Source of the DNA: Ruminococcus sp. UBA1780
GTDB lineage: Bacteria > Bacillota > Clostridia > Oscillospirales > Ruminococcaceae
Assembly (NCBI GenBank): GCA_002315235.1
Contig: DCGK01000056.1
Span: forward strand, 2,215 to 24,917
Length of the DNA stretch: 22,703 bases
Direction: 5' to 3'
Shown here: one piece after another, positions 15,529 to 22,703 of the stretch
How the letters are laid out: every line of letters begins with the position of its first letter
How positions within the stretch are numbered: the stretch's first letter is position 1
Translations under genes and position numbers: made by a program
Notes under the pieces: generated by a model
Databases searched by the model: none
What the model saw: the letters and a program-made list of their open reading frames with translations, nothing else
What the model was told of the DNA's origin: nothing

Positions 15529-16455
15529 TCAGATATCAAGATTTTTGATAACTTCCTTAAGTGCTTCTGCGCTCTTCTGAAGCTTAGCCTGTTCTTCGTC
15601 TGTAAGAGGAACATTAACCTTGCGTACGCCTTCCTTGCCTACAAGGTTGAGTGTACTTAAGCATACGTCGTCAACGCCGTATTCACCGTGCATCATTGTT
15701 GATACAGGGAGAACTGTGTCGATGCCGTGGAGAATTCTTTCACAGATGTGGCATACAGAAACTGCGATAGCGTAGAATGTAGCACCCTTGCGCTGAATAA
15801 CCTGTGCGCCTGATGTTCTTACGTGGTTTTCAACGTCATCATAAACGATTTCGTCTGTACCGAAGAACTTTGCACAGTCGCTCATAGGAACACCTGCAAT
15901 GTTTGCGAGTGACCACGGAACGAATGATGAATCACCGTGTTCGCCGAATACATAAGCGTGAACGTTGTTCTGGCTTACGTTGTAGCATTCGCTGAGCTTT
16001 GCACGGAGACGTGAAGTGTCGATAGTTGTGCCTGAACCGATAATTCTGTTTTCAGGAATTCCTGAGAGCTTGCAGAATGTGTAGGTAAGCACGTCAATCG
16101 GATTGCTTACGATGATGTAGAAAGCATCTGGTGCATGCTTTACAATCTCAGGAATGATAGACTTTGTGATGTTAACGTTTGTCTGTGCAAGTTCGAGTCT
16201 TGTCTGACCCGGCTTTCTTGCAATACCTGATGTGAGGATTACGATGTCTGAACCCTCAGCGTCTTCGTATGTACCCTGGTAGATGTTGCAAGGGCTGCAT
16301 AACGGTGTTCCCTGGATGATGTCAAGAGCTTCACCTTCAGCTTTTGCAGTGTTGATATCGATAAGAACGATTTCAGATGCAATACCCTGAACAGTCAGTG
16401 TGTACGCGATTGTAGAGCCGACAGCGCCGGCGCCGATGATAGAAATTTTATTCAT
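15529..16455 (-). CDS. mdh: Malate dehydrogenase of the lactate/malate dehydrogenase family
   Basis: NAD-dependent 2-hydroxyacid dehydrogenase of 308 residues, first gene of the run. Nucleotide loop GAGAVG (8-13) with D33 marks NAD preference. Catalytic residues: R86, N118, D146, R149 and H173 in GEHGDS. The position that sets substrate choice, Gln in lactate and Arg in malate dehydrogenases, is R80 in GIARKPG, so oxaloacetate/malate is predicted. The region after the catalytic histidine (SSFVPWS) is lactate-dehydrogenase-like, so the enzyme belongs to the LDH-like MDH group and automatic tools may call it lactate dehydrogenase. Neighbouring fumarase supports malate. Ribosome site AGAGGTG, 8 nt before the ATG. 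Promoter at 16540-16568 and a leader with an inverted repeat. Confidence 0.87.
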   Translation of the reverse strand: MNKISIIGAGAVGSTIAYTLTVQGIASEIVLIDINTAKAEGEALDIIQGTPLCSPCNIYQGTYEDAEGSDIVILTSGIARKPGQTRLELAQTNVNITKSIIPEIVKHAPDAFYIIVSNPIDVLTYTFCKLSGIPENRIIGSGTTIDTSRLRAKLSECYNVSQNNVHAYVFGEHGDSSFVPWSLANIAGVPMSDCAKFFGTDEIVYDDVENHVRTSGAQVIQRKGATFYAIAVSVCHICERILHGIDTVLPVSTMMHGEYGVDDVCLSTLNLVGKEGVRKVNVPLTDEEQAKLQKSAEALKEVIKNLDI

Positions 16456-16478
16456 AGAAAATACACCTCTCCTACTTC

Positions 16479-16525
16479 AAGGAAACACTGGTTTTATGTA
16501 CGCCAGACTTAATTAGTGTTTCCTT
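16479..16525 (-). promoter_or_regulatory. Inverted repeat in the mdh leader
   Basis: Perfect 11-bp arms AAGGAAACACT (16479-16489) and AGTGTTTCCTT (16515-16525) are separated by 25 nt. The predicted transcription start is near 16533, so both arms lie in the leader RNA and would form a 5'-end stem-loop just before the AGGAGAGGTG ribosome site (16464-16473). No T run follows, so it is not a terminator. RNA stabilisation, regulated translation or an operator are possible. Confidence 0.6.
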
Positions 16526-16539
16526 AACATATTTACTTA

Positions 16540-16568
16540 ATTATATCACGATTATTTTAAACATGCAA
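16540..16568 (-). promoter_or_regulatory. Promoter of the mdh-fum-hdr-flx-frd run
   Basis: On the minus strand TTGCAT (16568-16563), exactly 17 nt, then TATAAT (16545-16540), with a TG one base upstream making an extended -10 (TGATATAAT). This is close to a full sigma-A consensus. It is the only strong promoter I see for the twelve minus-strand genes down to 3756. Confidence 0.8.
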
Positions 16569-16834
16569 TAGAAAAATCACTAATTGGTATGATATATATC
16601 GATATACTATGAACTTAATGTTTCATGTGGCTAAAGATGCCGCTGTTTTGTTGGTTTTGCATAAATTGACGGCTGTTCCGGACGACAGAAAAAGTCGTAT
16701 CCTGAGGCATGCGGGCAGCGGATTTTTACCGTTAACGGCGGAAGGACGGGCTGATGTAATTGTAGTGTTAAATATAGACAAAATCGGTGTGAAAAAATCA
16801 GCATTTTAACATAGTTAAAAATACTTCTGTCTTG

Positions 16835-16863
16835 TTGTGAAAGTTCTGATTTTGTGATATACT
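16835..16863 (+). promoter_or_regulatory. Promoter of the plus-strand GGDEF/EAL gene
   Basis: TTGTGA (16835-16840), 17 nt, TATACT (16858-16863), preceded by TGA giving an extended -10. Transcription would start near 16870, leaving a leader of about 80 nt. Confidence 0.65.
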
Positions 16864-16948
16864 GATACTATATATAAACAGCAAATTATGATAAATTTCA
16901 GGGAAATATGACAGCTGTCTTCAAAACAGAATACAGGGGGGGATTAAA

Positions 16949-19900
16949 TTGAGAAAAAATAAAATACTGCAGAATCATGCAAGATATGTCGTTATGATTA
17001 TTCCGATTTTAATAATGATAGTGCTTTCGGTTGCAGTTACGATTGTGGTTTCAGGAAAGGCACGCAGGGGTTCTGCAGAACGTCTCAGAGCGATATGCGA
17101 CAGCCGTGCTGAAATGACTGACCAGTGCGCTGCTGATGCAGAAGGAATTCTTGACATATTCAGCGGTACGCCTGAGGTTATCGCTGTGCTGAAAAATCCA
17201 AACGATGAAAAATGCCTTGCAGATGCCCGGAAATGCATTGATGTATTTTCACAGAAACTGAAAAATGCTGAAGGCATTTATATAAGCCAGTGGGACAGCC
17301 GTATTCTTGCACATACCGATGCTTCAGCAGAGGGAAAGGTATTCAGGGAAAGCTACGGGCTTAAGAGTCTGCGTGAGAACCTTCTGAAATACAGTCAGAA
17401 ATCATTTTACAGTACTGGTTCACTGATTTCACCTGTAAGCGGCGAACCGGTTGTTGCCATGTATAAGGCGGTACTCGATGACGATGGCCAGCCTGCCGGT
17501 TTTGTAGGCATGGGATTTTACACATCTGAGTTTCTGAGGATAAACCAGATACCGGAAGAGTGGGGTTATGAATCAATCGGATTCTGTATGGCTGATGTAT
17601 CTGACGGCAGTCTGATTTTCAGCAGTGACAGCAGCCGCAGTTTTGATTACACGGCAGATTTGTGTGAAAAGTTCAGAAACGGCTCTGCTGAAGGTAATTC
17701 AGGAAAGATTTCGTTTGTTATGCCTTCTGATAAAGCCAGATATATTTCAGTATACCGGTATCTGCCGGAGAGAAACTGGCTTCTGTGTTTTGATATTCCG
17801 GAAAAAGAGGCTTTTACACTTGCTTCAGATATGCAGATGTATCTGACGGTATTTTTTATACTTGTGGCTGTGATTCTTACTGCTGCAGTTGTCGAGATGA
17901 GGAGAACATCAAAGAAAATCAGCAGTGAGCGTGCCGCTAATGAAAAGAAATATCACGACGAAATGGAACGTCTTGTCTGCATGCTTTCCGCAAATTCGTC
18001 AATGATGAACGTTAACCTTGCCGGGAACGAAATGATTTCGGTTCACGGACTGTGTTCGGAAAAAATCCGCAGCATGATTTCTGAATCTTCTGACGGAGCT
18101 GTGGAAATCTGCCGTGAATTTGTACTCGGAAAAGTAAATGATTCAGGACAGCGCGAAGAAATAATAAAGATTTTTAACAGTGATTATCTTAATGAAAAAT
18201 TTAATTCGGGCGAGACTGAATTAAAATACCGGTACAGCGCTGATGCCGATGACGGCAGTATAGAAAAGCGTGAGCTTTCGGTCAGAATGCTTCGCAATCT
18301 TGTTACCGGAGATCTTGAAGCAGTTTTCCGGACTGAAGATGTCTCGGATGAGTATTACCGTAATCTCGTCGGCTCACATCTTGCTACCAGACAGTTCAAA
18401 TTTACTGCGGTGGTATTTCTTAAGTCAGGAATAGTAAGGTCACTGGCCAATAATACAGAGCTTGGAAACGAAAACAAATTTATTCCCTATAACTTTTTCC
18501 GCAAGGATATTTACGAAAAACTTATCGACAGGAATGAACGTGATGAATTCAACCGTAAAGTGTCTCTTGATGCTGTAAGAGAGGGTCTTGAGGAATCAGA
18601 TGTTTACACTGTATACGTTCATGGTATTTCAGAATACAGGGAAAAAAGATATCTTAAATACGAATTCCAGTATATTGACAATGAACGCGAAACAGTTCTT
18701 ATGTGTGTTGCCGATGAAACGCCTGTATGGGAGACTGATACACTTACCGGTCTCTGCAATTACAAGGGATTTATCAGTCTTGCGGGATACGTACTTGAGA
18801 GTGACTGGGATGATACGGAATATTCCGTTATCGTAACAAATATAAAATGGTTTAAGGTTATAAACAGAATTTTCGGGTCGGCAGTCTGCGACAAATTCCT
18901 TGTAGAATATGCTGAAATGCTGAGGAATTCTGACGTTGAACCTCTTGTAATCGGAAGATTTCCGGCTTCGGACCATTTTATTATGCTTGTGCGCCGTGAC
19001 CGTATTACAGACGAGGCTCTGAAGAAAATTTCACGTCAGCATATCGAAACCGATGAACGTGAGGCTGACGTTCTTGTCACTTCCGGTATTTACAATATTT
19101 CAAGCAAAAAGGCTCCTGTTTCCGCAATGGTTGAACATGCTATAATGGCCTTCAAGAGTATAAAGGATGTATACAGCATGCCGTATTCAACCTTCAGTGA
19201 GGAGGAAGAGGAAAGATATCTTTCCGGAAAGCTTGTTGTAAGCGGATTTGACAAGGCACTCAGGGATGAGGAGTTCCAGCCGTACTACCAGCCTATTTAT
19301 GATTCCGTTACACATAAGATTGTTTCGGCAGAGGCACTTGTAAGATGGAACCAGAACGGTAATCTTATTCCGCCGGGAATGTTTATTCCTGCTCTTGAGG
19401 AAAACGGAAGCGTTTCAAGAGTCGACAGGTATATCTCTGAGCGTGTCACTGCACTTCTGAGAAGAAGGAAAGCAGAGGGTAAGCTTGTTGTTCCTGTTTC
19501 CATCAATCTTTCAGCTATGGATTTTTATGCAAGTGAAACTATTGACAGTGTTATGAATGACATTGATACCATGTGTGAAAGCGGTATAAAGCCAAGATAT
19601 GAAATAACTGAAACAGCCTGGGCTGATGCTGCTGATAACAGAAGCGAAATCATTGAATCCATGAGAGCCAAGGGTGCTCAGATTCTTATCGATGATTTCG
19701 GAAGCGGTTATTCATCATTCAGTACTGTAAGAGACTACAATTTTGATATTCTCAAGATAGACATGGGCTTTGTCAGAAAGCTTGGAACTGATTCCAAGGT
19801 TGACGGTATTGTAAATTCCATTATTGAGATGGCTCATTCAATCGGACTCAAGGTTGTTGCAGAGGGCGTGGAATATGAATCACATCTTAACTTCCTGAGG

Positions 19901-20002
19901 GAGCACGGATGCGATTATATACAGGGATATTATTTTTCAAAGCCTCTGCCTGAGGCTGAGTTTGAAAAGCTTCTTGACATGCAGGAGAATGAACAGAAGT
20001 GA
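16949..20002 (+). CDS. Membrane sensor with degenerate GGDEF and EAL domains
   Basis: Predicted c-di-GMP phosphodiesterase of 1017 residues anchored in the membrane. A first membrane segment (about 13-36) and a second (about 297-316) enclose an outside domain of about 260 residues, which looks Cache-like, a common sensor of small ligands. Two PAS-like regions (about 335-475 and 480-590) follow, then GGDEF (about 596-755) and EAL (about 761-1010). GGDEF is reduced to ASDHF (673-677), so cyclase activity is unlikely. EAL residues are kept: E795, N853, E885 and E888 in YEITE, D915-D916, K936, E972 and Q992. The start is TTG at 16949, 5 nt after a run of G (16936-16942) that serves as ribosome site; no nearby ATG fits better. 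It is the second protein of this type in the window. Its ligand is unknown. Confidence 0.87.
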   Translation: MRKNKILQNHARYVVMIIPILIMIVLSVAVTIVVSGKARRGSAERLRAICDSRAEMTDQCAADAEGILDIFSGTPEVIAVLKNPNDEKCLADARKCIDVFSQKLKNAEGIYISQWDSRILAHTDASAEGKVFRESYGLKSLRENLLKYSQKSFYSTGSLISPVSGEPVVAMYKAVLDDDGQPAGFVGMGFYTSEFLRINQIPEEWGYESIGFCMADVSDGSLIFSSDSSRSFDYTADLCEKFRNGSAEGNSGKISFVMPSDKARYISVYRYLPERNWLLCFDIPEKEAFTLASDMQMYLTVFFILVAVILTAAVVEMRRTSKKISSERAANEKKYHDEMERLVCMLSANSSMMNVNLAGNEMISVHGLCSEKIRSMISESSDGAVEICREFVLGKVNDSGQREEIIKIFNSDYLNEKFNSGETELKYRYSADADDGSIEKRELSVRMLRNLVTGDLEAVFRTEDVSDEYYRNLVGSHLATRQFKFTAVVFLKSGIVRSLANNTELGNENKFIPYNFFRKDIYEKLIDRNERDEFNRKVSLDAVREGLEESDVYTVYVHGISEYREKRYLKYEFQYIDNERETVLMCVADETPVWETDTLTGLCNYKGFISLAGYVLESDWDDTEYSVIVTNIKWFKVINRIFGSAVCDKFLVEYAEMLRNSDVEPLVIGRFPASDHFIMLVRRDRITDEALKKISRQHIETDEREADVLVTSGIYNISSKKAPVSAMVEHAIMAFKSIKDVYSMPYSTFSEEEEERYLSGKLVVSGFDKALRDEEFQPYYQPIYDSVTHKIVSAEALVRWNQNGNLIPPGMFIPALEENGSVSRVDRYISERVTALLRRRKAEGKLVVPVSINLSAMDFYASETIDSVMNDIDTMCESGIKPRYEITETAWADAADNRSEIIESMRAKGAQILIDDFGSGYSSFSTVRDYNFDILKIDMGFVRKLGTDSKVDGIVNSIIEMAHSIGLKVVAEGVEYESHLNFLREHGCDYIQGYYFSKPLPEAEFEKLLDMQENEQK

Positions 20003-20048
20003 ATACAGTGAACTTAATACGTTTATAAAAAACTTAAAAATATGATGA

Positions 20049-20091
20049 TTATAGTGGACGTCAGTTTCATTCTGATGTTCACTATAATTTT
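20049..20091 (+). terminator. Long hairpin with T tail after the GGDEF/EAL gene
   Basis: A 16-bp stem (20049-20064 with 20072-20087, two G-U pairs) with a 7-nt loop is followed by TTTT (20088-20091). It can end the GGDEF/EAL transcript, 47 nt after its stop. It also lies just 10 nt before the ribosome site of the protease gene and shares its arm core with the hairpin upstream of rex (3580-3616), so a regulatory role in the protease leader is possible too. Confidence 0.65.
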
Positions 20092-20109
20092 ATTGAGTGA
20101 GGTATGAGA

Positions 20110-22362
20110 ATGAAAAAACTGATAAAAGCAGCGGCGGCTTTTTCGGTTGCACTGGCTGTTTCCGGTGCAGCGGCAGGAGCTGCTGAAAAGTCACGCGACG
20201 TTAACTGTAACGGGAAGGCGGACTTTTTCGACCTGAACACCGTGAGCAAAAGTGTTCTTGAGGCAGATGACTATTATGATGTGTTCGACGTTATTCGTCT
20301 GAAAAATGATGTTTTTAATTCAGAAAATCCGAATCCTTCAAGTAAAAAAAGAACATCAGTGAAATACAGCGTTTCGGAAAACGGACTGGTTTCAGAACGT
20401 TTCAGAAACACAGTAAACATACCGATGGGAGAAAAGGGAAAGTGGTCTGTATTTGTATACATGTGCGGATCAGATCTTGAAAGCACTGACGGAGAGGGAA
20501 TCCGTGACCTTAAGGAAATGATTGAAGCTTCGAAAACTGACAATGTAAAATTTATTGTGGAAACAGGCGGGGCTAACAAGTGGCACGGATTCGATATAAA
20601 AGCCAGCAGAAAACAGCGTTTTGTAATCAGCTCAGGTGAAATTAATCAGGTGACGGAAACAGAACAGGCTGACATGGGAGAAAGCTGTACTCTTGCAGAT
20701 TTTCTTAAATGGGGTGTTCATGAATATCCTGCGGAAAATATGGGGATAATATTCTGGAATCACGGCGGAGGAAGTGTCACAGGTGCCTGCTATGATGAAA
20801 ACTACACAGATGCCGGCGGATCACCTGATACTCTGCTGCTGCGCGAAATAGACGCTGCGCTTCTGAATGTGTCCGAATACATGTCCGATACATTTGTTTT
20901 TGCGGGATTTGATGCATGTCTTATGTCGAATCTTGAAACGGCCTGTGTAATGTCGTCGTATGCAGACTACATGTATGCTTCAGAGGAGCTTGAGCCTCTC
21001 TTCGGATGGAACTATACAGAATTTGTTTCATATCTTGAGGAGCATCCTGATGCATCCGGAGAGGAACTGGGAAAGGTAATAGCAGAAAGCTATTATGATG
21101 CATGCGTTGAAGACGGATACGATGATCTGGTAACCTTTTCTGTGACAGACCTTGGAAAGACAGATGCAGTTGCTTCAGCCTTTGAAAAGTTTGCAGCGGA
21201 TATAAGCCGGGTTTCAGAGGACAGGGGTGTTCTGTTCCGGCTTGTCAGGGAGCTTGGAAAGACAGAGTATTTCGGGAGCAACAGCAGCTGGGAAGGGTAT
21301 TCGAACATGGTTGATATTGCCGGACTGGTGAATTCTGCTGAAAAATATTCTTCTGCCGGCAGTGAGGTTATCAGTGCTCTTGAAGATGCTGTATCTGTAA
21401 ATTTCACAGGCTCTGACCACAGGAATGCATGCGGACTTTCAGTATATTATCCGCTGAACTGCAACGGTGCTGCTGAGCTTCGCACAATAAGCAGTGTTTT
21501 TCCGGGAATCAGTTATACAAATATGATTTATAACCTGGTTACAGCAGGCGGCAGTGTTTATGTTCCGCAGATAAATGAGCTTGCCGGTTACGGCGGTGAA
21601 TTTTCCTACATCTTCTCTGAAAAAACAGGTTCGTACGAATACAATAATCCTGACAGCAGTAATTTTGGGAAAACAGATGATGTAATGGAGCCGGGGAATG
21701 TTCTGAAGTTTGAAAACGAAGGAACTCTGGAAGCGGATAACACATATCTCTGTAAAATTTCTGAGGAAACCTTTGACCGTTTCCGGAATGTATATGCAAA
21801 TCTGTATCTGGTGTCAGATGACCGCAGTGACCTTATTTCCCTCGGGGCTGCCACCAGAGGAATGAAGGTGTCTGATGACGGTGAAATCAGCCTTAAATTT
21901 GACGGCAAATGGTTTTCCTTACCGGACAGACAGATTCTTTCGGCATATTACGAAAGCTCAGGTGACGGATGCGATATATTTACAAGCCCCGTTATTGTTA
22001 ACGGAAGAGAAACGAATCTGAGAATTATTTATAATTATGAGACAGGAACGGCATACATAAGCGGCATTTACAGCGGGCTTGATAATTCCGGTGTGCCCGG
22101 AAGAATAGGTAAACTGAGCACCGGAGATGTAATCGTACCGGTTTATGACAGCATTTCTCTGGAGGACGGCAGTTATGATGAGCCATATCTCGGAGATGAG
22201 TATTTTTATGACGGAAATGATGAACTGATTTTTGATATTCTCTATGACGGTCTTTATGGCATGGCATATACCATTTATGATGTTTTCGGTGACTATTATT
22301 ACGGGGGAAGCATTTATTTCGAAATAGCAGATGAGAAAATGGAATGGATTTTTACAGAATAA
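20110..22362 (+). CDS. Secreted clostripain-family (C11) cysteine protease with dockerin-like remnant
   Basis: Exported protein of 750 residues. A signal peptide (about 1-25, MKKL start, hydrophobic core, AGA cleavage region) is followed at 29-70 by a dockerin-like segment. Its first calcium loop is recognisable (DVNCNGKADFFDL, 30-42), but the second has lost its Asn/Asp loop residues and keeps only a DVFDV core, so cohesin binding is doubtful. The C11 domain (about 111-515) has the catalytic His in FWNHGGG (H218) and Cys in GFDACLMSN (C270), the clostripain dyad, implying cleavage after basic residues, although the specificity residue was not identified. The C-terminal part (about 520-750) is acidic, Tyr- and Asp-rich, and not recognised. 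I choose ATG 20110 over 20104 because TGAGGT ends 6 nt upstream of it and touches 20104. The role may be processing of secreted or surface proteins. Confidence 0.85.
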   Translation: MKKLIKAAAAFSVALAVSGAAAGAAEKSRDVNCNGKADFFDLNTVSKSVLEADDYYDVFDVIRLKNDVFNSENPNPSSKKRTSVKYSVSENGLVSERFRNTVNIPMGEKGKWSVFVYMCGSDLESTDGEGIRDLKEMIEASKTDNVKFIVETGGANKWHGFDIKASRKQRFVISSGEINQVTETEQADMGESCTLADFLKWGVHEYPAENMGIIFWNHGGGSVTGACYDENYTDAGGSPDTLLLREIDAALLNVSEYMSDTFVFAGFDACLMSNLETACVMSSYADYMYASEELEPLFGWNYTEFVSYLEEHPDASGEELGKVIAESYYDACVEDGYDDLVTFSVTDLGKTDAVASAFEKFAADISRVSEDRGVLFRLVRELGKTEYFGSNSSWEGYSNMVDIAGLVNSAEKYSSAGSEVISALEDAVSVNFTGSDHRNACGLSVYYPLNCNGAAELRTISSVFPGISYTNMIYNLVTAGGSVYVPQINELAGYGGEFSYIFSEKTGSYEYNNPDSSNFGKTDDVMEPGNVLKFENEGTLEADNTYLCKISEETFDRFRNVYANLYLVSDDRSDLISLGAATRGMKVSDDGEISLKFDGKWFSLPDRQILSAYYESSGDGCDIFTSPVIVNGRETNLRIIYNYETGTAYISGIYSGLDNSGVPGRIGKLSTGDVIVPVYDSISLEDGSYDEPYLGDEYFYDGNDELIFDILYDGLYGMAYTIYDVFGDYYYGGSIYFEIADEKMEWIFTE

Positions 22363-22444
22363 TATTTCAGAAAAAACAACAGTATTTTTTTGTGAAAATT
22401 TGTTGAGAATGTTCTATATTTTTGTTTCGTTTTTGAGGATAATG

Positions 22445-22453
22445 TGATATAAT
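22445..22453 (+). promoter_or_regulatory. Extended -10 element in front of the IS-side hairpin
   Basis: TGATATAAT (22445-22453) is a perfect extended -10 on the plus strand; no good -35 lies at 16-18 nt. A transcript would start near 22460 and run straight into the hairpin at 22470-22529. No plus-strand gene follows inside the window. Confidence 0.4.
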
Positions 22454-22469
22454 ATCCCGAGTTTGACAG

Positions 22470-22529
22470 TTATCAACAAACAAACAGCCTCTAATCAACG
22501 TAGATACGTTTTTTAGAGGCTGTTGATAA
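22470..22529. terminator. Large hairpin, likely terminator of the right-edge transposase
   Basis: A 10-bp stem (22485-22494 with 22513-22522) continues after a 2+2 internal loop into a 5-bp AACGT/ACGTT apex, and is extended outside by TTATCAA/TTGATAA (22470-22476 with 22523-22529) across a bulge. On the minus strand it is followed by a T-rich run (TTTGTTTGTTG), as expected for the terminator of the minus-strand gene that stops at 22561. It may alternatively be a structured end of the mobile element. Confidence 0.55.
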
Positions 22530-22560
22530 TTTTCCGGAAAAGTAGTTATTTTTCTGGTAA

Positions 22561-22703
22561 TTAATGGTGTTTGCTGTTTTTTTCAATTGTTCTCATTTTC
22601 TGCTTGGTAATAAACTTGAAATCCGTTCTAAACCCGCATTTTTCGTGCAGATCATCGGTGATTTTTGTTCTTTCATAGAGTGGCATATAACCTTGTTCCT
22701 GAA
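22561..22703 (-). CDS. C-terminal end of a probable transposase (partial)
   Basis: The minus strand is open from the right edge (frame from 22701) to TAA at 22563-22561, giving 46 residues with the 5' part outside the window. The segment LHEKCGFRTDFKFITKQKMR resembles, from memory, the C-terminal end of IS1634-type DDE transposases, which often read like LHEAFGFRTDY followed by a basic helix. The tail is strongly basic. The other two frames stop early or look less protein-like. No terminal inverted repeat can be confirmed because the other end is not in the window. The family name is tentative; that the frame is coding is more likely than not. Confidence 0.5.
   Translation of the reverse strand, partial: QEQGYMPLYERTKITDDLHEKCGFRTDFKFITKQKMRTIEKNSKHH

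Larger units (their letters stand above)
16456..16948. other. Divergent intergenic region
   Basis: This 493-nt gap separates the minus-strand metabolic run from the plus-strand GGDEF/EAL gene. It contains the mdh leader and promoter (16456-16568) and the GGDEF/EAL promoter and leader (16835-16948). Between 16569 and 16834 I see no credible gene; a small imperfect hairpin (around 16679-16703) and a 10-bp palindrome (16729-16738) are the only structure. I do not recognise a c-di-GMP riboswitch. Confidence 0.6.

Noticed and set aside
16500..16570. Possible Rex operator near the mdh promoter (GTTAAG and TTAACAT sequences)
   Set aside because: Only one half-site-like TGTTAA is present; the inverted partner at the expected spacing is missing.
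16660..16740. Possible c-di-GMP riboswitch or operator before the GGDEF/EAL gene (small hairpin and CCGTTAACGG palindrome)
   Set aside because: Conserved c-di-GMP-I aptamer core sequences are absent, and a 10-bp palindrome is expected by chance about once per kilobase.
16609..16809. Open frame of 66 codons on the plus strand in the divergent intergenic region
   Set aside because: No ribosome site before its ATG, no recognisable motif, and codon use unlike the neighbouring genes; treated as chance.
1..22703. tRNA or rRNA genes
   Set aside because: No cloverleaf with GTTCRANNC T-arm and CCA-side pairing, and no rRNA-like conserved blocks, were noticed in the intergenic stretches.

Overview
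The window looks like part of the chromosome of a strictly anaerobic, cellulose-associated Firmicute of the Ruminococcus type. The grounds are a soluble, quinone-independent succinate pathway, a Rex regulator, GGDEF/EAL proteins with AT-rich consensus promoters and strong GGAGG ribosome sites, and a secreted clostripain-like protease that carries a decayed dockerin-like segment. Ruminococcus flavefaciens, a succinate producer, would fit, but the species is inferred and nothing in the sequence proves it.

Layout. Positions 1-306 hold the tail of an unidentified gene and a probably bidirectional terminator. 307-2751 (-) is a PDE-type protein with degenerate GGDEF, EAL and PAS domains. 2946-3560 (-) is the NADH sensor Rex. 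3756-16455 (-) is one long metabolic gene run. In transcription order it is mdh, fumC, hdrB, hdrC, hdrA, flxD, flxC, flxB, flxA, frdB-like, frdA-like, then an AspT-type anion exchanger. 16949-20002 (+) is a second membrane-anchored protein with degenerate GGDEF and EAL. 20110-22362 (+) is a secreted C11 protease. The right edge (22561-22703, -) is the C-terminal end of a probable transposase.

How the genes fit together. Malate dehydrogenase and fumarase turn oxaloacetate into fumarate. The FrdA/FrdB pair reduces fumarate to succinate, and the exchanger is well placed to export it. Between fumarase and fumarate reductase lies a complete HdrABC-FlxABCD set, known elsewhere as an NADH dehydrogenase/heterodisulfide reductase with a HdrA flavin that can bifurcate electrons. 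FrdB ends in two HdrC-like [4Fe-4S] motifs in place of the [3Fe-4S] site used to talk to quinone, no membrane anchor subunits are present, and FrdA has no covalent-FAD histidine. The inference is a soluble fumarate reductase driven by NADH through Flx-Hdr, possibly reducing ferredoxin at the same time. Rex beside it would suit NADH/NAD control.

Outside the genes, the clearest unexplained signal is a structured element present twice (3634-3676 and 7524-7566). Every loop and stem length is the same in the two copies, while the apical stem has changed completely but still pairs. Two long related hairpins sit just upstream of the ribosome sites of rex and of the protease gene. The metabolic run has a near-consensus promoter and a long-armed inverted repeat in its leader.
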